Assembly (NCBI GenBank): GCA_002353975.1
Contig: DEKQ01000039.1
Coordinates: 1-27,565, forward strand
DNA: 27,565 bases
Direction: 5' to 3'
Source: Prevotellaceae bacterium UBA2718
GTDB taxonomy: Bacteria > Bacteroidota > Bacteroidia > Bacteroidales > Bacteroidaceae
Made by a program: the position numbers and the translations under genes. The notes under the pieces were generated by a model. It saw only the letters and a program-made list of their open reading frames with translations, was not told the origin of the DNA and ran no database searches. Below, in pieces: positions 6,812-13,229 of this stretch. Positions within the stretch are counted from its first letter, which is position 1; the number at the start of each line of letters is the position of its first letter.

Positions 6812-7941
6812 CAGGATGGAGAGACATAGCGAGGCTGCGGAGACTCTCCGTGACGGCATTGCTGGCCCTGGTGATGGTCGTCACGTCAGGATGCTGGCGC
6901 CGTGACCTGGAGGTCTATGACGCCGGCACGGCACGCCTGCATATCTACACCGACTGGGAGTCAAGCTACGGAGCTACGCCCAGCGAGATGACGCTGCTGA
7001 TATACGGCAGCGACAACAAGCTGCAGCAGGTCATAGAGAATCAGGAAGACCCGACACACACCACCGTAGATCTGAAGGCCGGCGAGTACAGGCTCATCAT
7101 CTTCAACGGAAACAGCGACATCGACGCCTTCCCCAGCCTGAGGTTCGAGAACCTGTCAGACTATGACAAGGCTGCCGTGAGGGCGAAGATGATTACCACG
7201 CGCGCGCTGAAGAACTGGGACCAGGGCACGCAGTATATGTGTGACCCGCTGGAGCCGTTCGGATGTGCTGTGGATACCATCGTCATAACGCCCGATATGC
7301 TGGAGAAGAACTATGTGTTCGTGGACTACAGGGACCGTGACAAACTGCCTAAGAGTATCACCGACTTCAATTTCTATGAGGTTGTAGATCCCATGAGAAC
7401 GAAGATAGAGGTGCGCGTGTATATCAAGAAAGGCTTTAAATACCTGCGCTCCATGGAGGGAAACATCTCGGGCATGGCCGACGGCTTCTACCTGAACCGC
7501 GTCGATCGTACGCAGGAGACAGGCATACTGCTCTTTGACTCATGGCAGATAGAGTCCATACCCGGCGAGATAGACAAGGGATGGGTGAAGACAAGGCTGG
7601 ACACATGGGGACTGCCGTTTGGCAAGGAGATGGCGGTGAACCGTGAGGCAACAGATAATATGCTCAACCTCGCTTTCCTGCTCAACGGTAAGGACACGCG
7701 CGGCAACAACACGTTCACGTACTCTTACCCCGTAGGTAAGATTATGAGATACCTCACACCGACGGGTGACGCATTGTCAAAGGCCGAGGTGCTGAAGCAC
7801 ATAGAGGTGGAGATAACCATCGACGGCGACTGGGCACCGGAGCTGCCTGACGTAGAGCCCGAAGAACCAAACGGTGCCGGCTTTGACGCACACGTGGCAG
7901 ACTGGGAAGACGGCGGCACCATCAGCCTGGGAGGGTTCTGA
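6808..7941 (+). CDS. DUF5119-family lipoprotein of the fimbrial locus
   Basis: 377 residues. I place the start at 6808 because AAAGGAGG (6793-6800) stands 7 nt ahead and the ATG overlaps the previous stop as ATGA; a more upstream ATG (6772) would lie deep in the preceding gene. Residues 1-28 form a lipoprotein signal peptide ending TSGC. The mature part begins WRRDLEVYDAG and then ARLHIYTDW, a pattern of DUF5119 proteins, followed by strand-rich sequence (YRLIIFNGNSD) that resembles fimbrillin-like folds. The end includes HVADWEDGG, like the final strand of fimbrillin proteins. Such proteins are commonly encoded beside DUF3868 and fimbrillin genes, so a role as an anchor or tip component is likely but inferred. 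Confidence 0.75.
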   Translation: MTGWRDIARLRRLSVTALLALVMVVTSGCWRRDLEVYDAGTARLHIYTDWESSYGATPSEMTLLIYGSDNKLQQVIENQEDPTHTTVDLKAGEYRLIIFNGNSDIDAFPSLRFENLSDYDKAAVRAKMITTRALKNWDQGTQYMCDPLEPFGCAVDTIVITPDMLEKNYVFVDYRDRDKLPKSITDFNFYEVVDPMRTKIEVRVYIKKGFKYLRSMEGNISGMADGFYLNRVDRTQETGILLFDSWQIESIPGEIDKGWVKTRLDTWGLPFGKEMAVNREATDNMLNLAFLLNGKDTRGNNTFTYSYPVGKIMRYLTPTGDALSKAEVLKHIEVEITIDGDWAPELPDVEPEEPNGAGFDAHVADWEDGGTISLGGF

Positions 7942-7990
7942 TGCAGCCCCCTCCAGCTCCCCCTTTAACTACCACGAATTAAGATGCGTT

Positions 7991-8061
7991 CAGTCGGATA
8001 AAAATCCGACTGGGCAATGGACGAAGGATGGGCAATGGGCTGCGACGTGAGGACACGTCGC
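7991..8061 (+). repeat. Two palindromes: CAGTCGGAT-aaaa-ATCCGACTG and GCGACGTG-agga-CACGTCGC
   Basis: 7991-8012 is a perfect 9-bp inverted repeat with AAAA loop, a variant of the CGGATT family. 8042-8061 is a perfect 8-bp inverted repeat, copy 2 of the family at 4733-4751, again followed by CTCC. Both lie between the fimbrial pair and the TonB receptor gene. They are in frame with that gene but upstream of its signal peptide, which argues against a start at 8017. Confidence 0.7.
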
Positions 8062-8103
8062 CTCCTAAACAATAAATTGGAAGGACGTGCGTTAGTTAAG
8101 GTG

Positions 8104-10497
8104 ATGAAGACTGACGTGAAATTGAAAAGACTATACCTTATTATATTATTAATCTGCTGCGTGGCGGTTGCCGGTGCGCAGGATTTTGTGTTGTCCGGTA
8201 GGGTGACCGATGCAGATGAGAACCCTGTGGAGCTGGCATCGGTGACGTGTGTGCAGCAGGGCAGGGCAACGATGACAAACCTCAAGGGAGAGTTCTTGCT
8301 CACCCTGTCGAGTGCCGACTCGGTGGTTGTCAAGTTCTCCATGATAGGCTATAAGACCAAGACGCGCGTGCTGCGCCGCCCCAAGGGCAGGCAGCGCCTA
8401 CTCATCACGCTCTATGACGACGAGACGGTGCTGGATGATGTCACCGTGACAGAGAAGCGCAGGCAGACAGGAGGCACGGAAGAGCTGGACGTGAAGGACA
8501 TGGCGCTGGCTCCGTCGGTGACGGGTAATGCCGTAGAGGAAATGATACAGACGCAGGCCGGCGTATCGTCACACAACGAACTGTCTTCACAGTATAACGT
8601 CAGAGGCGGCTCGTTTGACGAGAACCTCGTGTATATCAACGATGTGGAGGTGTATCGTCCGTTCCTCGTACGCTCAGGACAGCAGGAAGGATTGTCAATC
8701 ATCAATGCCGACATGGTGGAGGGGCTGCGCTTCTCTACCGGCGGCTATGAGGCGAAATACGGTGACAGAATGTCATCGGTGCTCGATATAACCTACCACC
8801 GTCCGCAGAAGACGGAGGCCACAGTGAGTGCCAGCCTGCTCGGAGGAAGCGCATATCTGGGCTTCGGCAATAAGAAATTCTCTTGGGCCAACGGCGTGAG
8901 ATACAAGCAGACGAAGGCGCTGCTGAAGACCTTTGACACCACGGGCGAGTATGACCCGCGCTTCATTGACTGGCAGACATACCTGTCGTGGAGGCCCAAC
9001 AAGCGGTGGCAGCTGGACTTCATCGGCGACATATCGCAGTCGAAGTATAACTTCAACCCCAAAGACAGGGAGACGACATTCGGCACACAGGAGAACCTGA
9101 AAGCCTTCAAGGTGTATTTTGACGGTAAGGAGCGCGACCTCTTCCGCACGTTCTTCGGCACGATGACGCTGAAGAGGATATTCAATGACAGCCTCTCGCT
9201 GTCGCTCATCGGCTCCGCCTTCCACACCAAGGAGCAGGAGACGTACGACATACAGGGCCAGTACTGGCTGACGCAGACGGAGACGCAGAGCAACCTCGGC
9301 GTGGGAACATACATGGAATATGCCCGCAACTACCTCACCGCCACGGTGGGCAGCGTGAAGCTGAAGCTGAACAAACGGCTGAAGAAACATGACATAGAGG
9401 CCGCAATGTCGCTGAGATGGGAGAGAATAGAGGAGAACAGCAGGGAGTATGAGATGCGTGACTCGTCGGGATACGTGATGCCGCACACGGGACAGGACCT
9501 GAAGATGATATACACCCTCGCGGCCCGAAACAAGCTGACGGCAAACCGCTTTGAGCTGTACGTGCAGGATGCGTGGAAGTTCTCTTCGCCCCAGCAGACG
9601 AATTTCTATACGCTGAACTACGGCCTGCGCTTCTCAAGATGGTCGTTCAACAAGGAGAGCATCGTGTCGCCCAGGGCATCGCTCGCCGTCATACCACACT
9701 GGAATGAGAATACCACGCTGCGCTTTGCTGCGGGATTGTACTATCAGGCTCCGTTCTTCAAGGAGCTGAGAGACACCACAACCGTCAGCGGCGTGACGGT
9801 CGCAACGCTGAACAACAAGATAAAGTCGCAGCGAAGCATACACTTCATAGCAGCGTATGACTACCGGTTCAAGTTCGGACAGAGGCCGTTTAAGTTTACC
9901 GCCGAGGCGTATTACAAGGCGCTGTCGAACCTGATACCTTACAGCGTGAACAACATGAAGATAACATATAACGGCATCAACGAATGCTCGGGATATATCG
10001 CGGGTATAGACCTGAAGCTGTATGGAGAGTTTGTGCCGGGCACCGACTCGTGGATTACGTTCTCGCTGATGAAGACTGGCATGGACTACAGAGGCCAGAC
10101 GATACCGCTGCCGACAGACCAGCGATATGCTATCAACCTGTTCTTCACCGACTATTTCCCCGGTACCGACCGCTGGAGGATGGTGCTGAAGCTGGCATTT
10201 GCCGACGGACTGCCTTTCGGACCGCCGCATACCGACAACAAGCGTCAGAGCTTCAGGGCTCCGGCTTATCAGAGAGTGGATATTGGTATGAGCTTCAGGG
10301 CTTATAAGAGAGCTAATCAGGAGACGAAACGCTTCTGCCTGAAGAATGTCTGGGTGGGTCTGGACTGCCTGAATCTGCTGGGACACAACAACGTGAACTC
10401 ATACTATTGGGTGACAGACGTGACCAATCACCAGTATGCCGTGCCTAACTACCTGACGGGAAGACAGCTGAACGGCAGGGTATCGCTGGAGTTCTAA
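8104..10497 (+). CDS. TonB-dependent outer-membrane receptor
   Basis: 797 residues from the ATG at 8104, chosen because it opens directly into a signal peptide (basic start, LYLIILLICCVAVAGAQ). Residues ~20-105 are a carboxypeptidase-like regulatory domain (FVLSGRVTDADENPVELASV, FSMIGYKTKT). Next is a plug domain: VTEKRR, VEEMIQTQAGV, YNVRGGSFDENLVYINDVEV, GGYEAKYGDRMSSVLDI. The remainder is a strand-rich barrel ending in GRQLNGRVSLEF, with the terminal aromatic residue usual for outer-membrane barrels. It would import a ligand with TonB-ExbBD energy. No SusD partner or substrate enzyme adjoins, so the ligand is unknown. Codon use and base composition match the fimbrial pair upstream. No promoter is evident in the 160-nt gap. 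Confidence 0.9.
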   Translation: MKTDVKLKRLYLIILLICCVAVAGAQDFVLSGRVTDADENPVELASVTCVQQGRATMTNLKGEFLLTLSSADSVVVKFSMIGYKTKTRVLRRPKGRQRLLITLYDDETVLDDVTVTEKRRQTGGTEELDVKDMALAPSVTGNAVEEMIQTQAGVSSHNELSSQYNVRGGSFDENLVYINDVEVYRPFLVRSGQQEGLSIINADMVEGLRFSTGGYEAKYGDRMSSVLDITYHRPQKTEATVSASLLGGSAYLGFGNKKFSWANGVRYKQTKALLKTFDTTGEYDPRFIDWQTYLSWRPNKRWQLDFIGDISQSKYNFNPKDRETTFGTQENLKAFKVYFDGKERDLFRTFFGTMTLKRIFNDSLSLSLIGSAFHTKEQETYDIQGQYWLTQTETQSNLGVGTYMEYARNYLTATVGSVKLKLNKRLKKHDIEAAMSLRWERIEENSREYEMRDSSGYVMPHTGQDLKMIYTLAARNKLTANRFELYVQDAWKFSSPQQTNFYTLNYGLRFSRWSFNKESIVSPRASLAVIPHWNENTTLRFAAGLYYQAPFFKELRDTTTVSGVTVATLNNKIKSQRSIHFIAAYDYRFKFGQRPFKFTAEAYYKALSNLIPYSVNNMKITYNGINECSGYIAGIDLKLYGEFVPGTDSWITFSLMKTGMDYRGQTIPLPTDQRYAINLFFTDYFPGTDRWRMVLKLAFADGLPFGPPHTDNKRQSFRAPAYQRVDIGMSFRAYKRANQETKRFCLKNVWVGLDCLNLLGHNNVNSYYWVTDVTNHQYAVPNYLTGRQLNGRVSLEF

Positions 10498-10504
10498 GAG
10501 AGAT

Positions 10505-10604
10505 TTCCGGGTATTCCGGCTATTCCGGAAGTTCCGGTTTCTCCGGATTTTCCGGGTATTCCGGTTTTTCTGGGTAATTCGTTAATTCGTTAATTTGTTA
10601 ATTT
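10505..10604 (+). repeat. TTCCGG-rich repeats followed by GTTAATTc/t 8-mer tandem
   Basis: About 10505-10570 has TTCCGG or TCCGG recurring every 8-10 bases with changing spacers. 10574-10604 is a tandem 8-mer: a shortened first copy, GTTAATTC (10581), GTTAATTT (10589) and GTTAATTT (10597). The last copy supplies the T bases of the TTG start of the next gene. Confidence 0.65.
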
Positions 10605-11139
10605 GGATTCGCTGATAAAGGAAATAAAGCAGTCTTTCAGGCTGTATATGGACGGGGCGCGGGCACAGTCGCTGCGCGAGAAGGGTGTGCAGTATCACCT
10701 GAACTGGGGAGTGTCACTGGGACATCTTCAGGAGATGGCGCGTGAGTATGAGCCGTCGCATGACCTTGCGGCAGCTCTGTGGCAGGAGAATGTGAGGGAG
10801 TGCAAGATAATGGCGACGCTGCTGATGCCTGTGGATGCCATGCCCGAGGACGAGGCGCGGGAGTGGATTGCCAATACGCCGACGCAGGAGGTGGCGGAGA
10901 TAGGAGCCATGACGCTGTATAGCCGTCTGCCATACGCCAAGGACTTGGCGCTGTCGTTGGTGGACAAAGAGGGCGAGATGGAGCAGCTGCACGGCTGGTG
11001 CATCCTTGTACGCCTTATGATGCAGGGCCTGACGCTGAGCGATGAGGAGATGCGGCACGTAAGGGAGAAGGCCGCCGAGGTGATGAAAAGCGGAAACCTG
11101 GGGCTGATGAGGCAGGCAAGCAGGGCGGTGGCTGAGTGA
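10603..11139 (+). CDS. DNA-alkylation-repair-like (AlkD-type HEAT) protein
   Basis: 178 residues, almost all helical. The opening (IKEIKQSFRLYMDG), then LNWGVSLGHLQEMA and LWQENVRECKIMATLLMP, recalls the HEAT-like helices of small Bacteroidota proteins annotated as DNA alkylation repair enzymes, which are shorter than true AlkD (about 230). Whether it excises alkylated bases cannot be told; AlkD-type catalytic Asp and Trp positions cannot be aligned with certainty. The start is a TTG at 10603. A stop (TAA, 10591-10593) lies just upstream in frame and the first ATG (10648) would remove the family-like N-terminus, so TTG seems right. The gene stands alone between repeats; no clear promoter. Confidence 0.6.
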   Translation: MDSLIKEIKQSFRLYMDGARAQSLREKGVQYHLNWGVSLGHLQEMAREYEPSHDLAAALWQENVRECKIMATLLMPVDAMPEDEAREWIANTPTQEVAEIGAMTLYSRLPYAKDLALSLVDKEGEMEQLHGWCILVRLMMQGLTLSDEEMRHVREKAAEVMKSGNLGLMRQASRAVAE

Positions 11140-11290
11140 GAGACCCGCAAGAGGACCCGCAGGAGAGCCTGCGGGCACGGTAGCTAAGGTAAGAGAGAGG
11201 CATGATGAGGGCTATTGGGAACGGTGGCTGAGATAGGGGGAAGGCATGATAAGGGCTGTCAGGCACGGTGGCTGAGGTAAGGGAGAGCGC
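11126..11290 (+). repeat. 44-bp imperfect tandem repeats downstream of the AlkD-like gene
   Basis: Units beginning ACGGTRGCTRAG start at 11177, 11221 and 11265, exactly 44 bp apart, each also holding AGGCATGA-AGGGC or a variant. A matching CGGTGGCTGAG is the last coding stretch of the preceding gene (11126-11136), so the array may have grown from the gene's 3' end. A perfect 8-bp hairpin CCCGCAGG-agag-CCTGCGGG (11156-11175) lies before the array and could help end the transcript, though no T-run follows. Confidence 0.6.
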
Positions 11291-11308
11291 ATGAAGATTG
11301 AAAAAAAG

Positions 11309-11340
11309 TTTGTGTGTTTCAAAGTTTATTTGTAACTTTG
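11309..11340 (+). promoter_or_regulatory. Consensus promoter of serS
   Basis: TTTG (11309-11312), 20 nt, TAACTTTG (11333-11340): a full Bacteroidota promoter match. Transcription would start near 11346, giving a leader of about 80 nt that is A+T-rich and shows no T-box or other known element. Confidence 0.75.
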
Positions 11341-11427
11341 CACTTTAATTATAATTCTAATGTACACGCGTGCGCGTTGATGCGTTAAGTTGGTTGAAAT
11401 TCAAAGGATAAATAAAGAAACATACAG

Positions 11428-12750
11428 ATGTTAACATTAAAACTTATTACAGAAGAGAAGGCTCGCGTAATAGCAGGTCTGGAGAAGAAGCATTTCCCTA
11501 ATGCCGCAGAGGCAATAGAGAAGGTTCTCGCTACAGACAAGTCACGTCGTGAGACCCAGCAGGCACTCGATGCGTGTCTGTCAGAACAGAAGAAGGCTGC
11601 GGCAGAGATTGGAAAGCTGATGAAGCAGGGCGACAAGGCCGCTGCTGACGCTGCAAAGGCTACTGTCGCAGAGCTGAAGGAAAAGAGCAAGGCTCTGGAG
11701 GAGACGAAGGCGCAGGCTGAACAGGAACTGGTGACGCTGCTTTGCCAGATACCAAATATACCTTACGACGAGGTGCCTGAGGGCGTAGGTGCTGAGGATA
11801 ACCGCGTGGTGAAGAGCAACCTGCGTGAGTGCACTCCTAACGATACCGTAGGTAACTGGGATGTGAACCCGTCGCTGGGCATCGCAAACCCATTGCCACA
11901 CTGGGAGCTGGCAAAGAAGTATAACCTGATAGACTTTGACCTTGGTGTGAAAATCACGGGTGCAGGCTTCCCCGTGTATATCGGTAAGGGCGCGCGCTTG
12001 CAGAGAGCACTCATCAATTTCTTCCTCGATGAGGCCCGCGCAGCAGGATATACGGAGATTATGCCGCCAACGGTGGTGAACCAGGCTTCAGGCTATGGCA
12101 CGGGTCAGCTGCCCGACAAGGAGGGACAGATGTACCACTGCGAGGTGGATGACCTGTATCTCATTCCTACGGCAGAGGTGCCAGTGACGAATATATACCG
12201 CGACGTGATACTGGATGAGAAGGACCTGCCAATCAAGAACTGCGCCTACACACAGTGCTTCCGCAGGGAGGCAGGCTCATACGGCAAGGACGTACGCGGA
12301 CTGAACAGACTGCATGAGTTCTCGAAGATAGAGATTGTACGCATCGACAAGCCGGAGCACTCAAAGGAGAGCCACAAGGAAATGCTGGAGCATGTGGAGG
12401 GTCTGCTGAAGAAGCTGGAGCTGCCATACCGCGTGCTGCTGCTCTGCGGCGGTGACCAGAGCTTCACTTCAAGCATCTGCTATGACTTTGAGGTCTATAG
12501 TGAGGCACAGGGACGCTGGCTTGAGGTATCGTCAGTATCAAACTTTGACACCTATCAGGCAAACCGCCTGAAGTGCCGTTATCGCCCGGAGGGAGCAAAA
12601 AAGCCTGAACTGTGTCATACCCTTAACGGTTCAGCGCTTGCACTGCCCCGCATCGTGGCTGCACTGCTGGAGAATAATCAGACCCCTGATGGCATCAAGG
12701 TGCCCCGTGCTCTCGTGCCTTACATGGGGATGGATTTCATTGAGCTTTAA
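11428..12750 (+). CDS. serS: Seryl-tRNA synthetase
   Basis: 440 residues, near the usual length (~425). It charges tRNA-Ser (and tRNA-Sec where present) with serine in the cytosol as a homodimer. The N-terminal ~115 residues are a long helical hairpin, rich in Lys, Glu and Ala, that contacts the tRNA long arm. The class II catalytic core follows: YLIPTAEVPVTN (the TAE motif), motif 2 FRREAGSYGKDVRGLNRLHEF with its two-Arg start, and motif 3 ALALPRIVAALLE near the C-terminus with the ATP-binding Arg. It has its own consensus promoter. The stop codon lies inside the first unit of a heptamer array that continues downstream. Confidence 0.97.
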   Translation: MLTLKLITEEKARVIAGLEKKHFPNAAEAIEKVLATDKSRRETQQALDACLSEQKKAAAEIGKLMKQGDKAAADAAKATVAELKEKSKALEETKAQAEQELVTLLCQIPNIPYDEVPEGVGAEDNRVVKSNLRECTPNDTVGNWDVNPSLGIANPLPHWELAKKYNLIDFDLGVKITGAGFPVYIGKGARLQRALINFFLDEARAAGYTEIMPPTVVNQASGYGTGQLPDKEGQMYHCEVDDLYLIPTAEVPVTNIYRDVILDEKDLPIKNCAYTQCFRREAGSYGKDVRGLNRLHEFSKIEIVRIDKPEHSKESHKEMLEHVEGLLKKLELPYRVLLLCGGDQSFTSSICYDFEVYSEAQGRWLEVSSVSNFDTYQANRLKCRYRPEGAKKPELCHTLNGSALALPRIVAALLENNQTPDGIKVPRALVPYMGMDFIEL

Positions 12751-12785
12751 GCTTTAAGCTTTAAGCTTTAAGTGTTAAGATTTAA
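12744..12785 (+). repeat. Heptamer array GCTTTAA (left of the S23-type gene)
   Basis: Six period-7 units: GCTTTAA four times, then GTGTTAA and GATTTAA. The serS stop codon TAA is in the first unit. The same heptamer in reverse orientation forms the array at 13184-13225 on the other side of the small gene. Confidence 0.8.
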
Positions 12786-12798
12786 GATTTGTTGGTTT

Positions 12799-13164
12799 AT
12801 GCTGGACAAGAAGCAAGTAGATAATAATATTTACGAACTTTCCAAGAACTTTGCTGTAAGGATAATTAAGTTGTTTAATTATCTTAAATCAGAGAAGAAA
12901 GAGTATGTAATGTCTAAGCAAATACTAAGATCAGGTACGAGCGTTGGTGCAAATGTACGTGAAGGAAGATGTGCCCAAAGCAGAGCGGATTTTATCAATA
13001 AGATGAGTATTGCTCTAAAGGAAGCTAACGAATCTGCTTATTGGCTTGAGATATTGCATCAGACAGATTATCTTGACACCCCTCTTTATAATTCTATTTA
13101 TGATGATTGTGATAAAATCATTGCTATATTAACAAAAATAGTCAAAACAACAAAAAATACATAG
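12799..13164 (+). CDS. Four-helix-bundle protein, S23/intervening-sequence type
   Basis: 121 residues from the ATG at 12799 (MLDKKQVDNNIYE). An ATG-like start 27 nt earlier would add a Cys/Trp-rich extension coming from the repeat, so I reject it. The core motifs are those of the S23-type four-helix-bundle family: FAVRIIKLFNYL, QILRSGTSVGANVREG, FINKMSIALKEANESAYWL. Family members occur within 23S rRNA intervening sequences or as free genes; related folds include the Avd protein of diversity-generating retroelements, but no reverse transcriptase is near. The gene is A+T-richer than serS and the downstream flavoenzyme, and inverted heptamer arrays flank it, so it looks inserted. Biochemical role unknown; nucleic-acid binding is plausible. 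Confidence 0.85.
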   Translation: MLDKKQVDNNIYELSKNFAVRIIKLFNYLKSEKKEYVMSKQILRSGTSVGANVREGRCAQSRADFINKMSIALKEANESAYWLEILHQTDYLDTPLYNSIYDDCDKIIAILTKIVKTTKNT

Positions 13165-13183
13165 CTCAAGCAGCAAGCAAACC

Positions 13184-13225
13184 TTAAAGCTTAATGCTTA
13201 AAGCTTAATGCTCAAAGCTCAAAGA
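13184..13225 (+). repeat. Heptamer array TTAAAGC (right of the S23-type gene, inverted)
   Basis: Six period-7 units: TTAAAGC, TTAATGC, TTAAAGC, TTAATGC, TCAAAGC, TCAAAGA. TTAAAGC is the reverse complement of GCTTTAA, so this array is inverted relative to 12744-12785. It ends 4 nt before the next start codon. Confidence 0.8.
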
Positions 13226-13229
13226 CATT

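Noticed and set aside
11341..11427. T-box or riboswitch in the serS leader
   Set aside because: About 80 nt, A+T-rich, with no T-box sequence or stable stem; T-boxes are not expected in Bacteroidota.
12799..13164. Four-helix-bundle gene as the Avd part of a diversity-generating retroelement
   Set aside because: No reverse transcriptase, template repeat or variable repeat is visible on either side.
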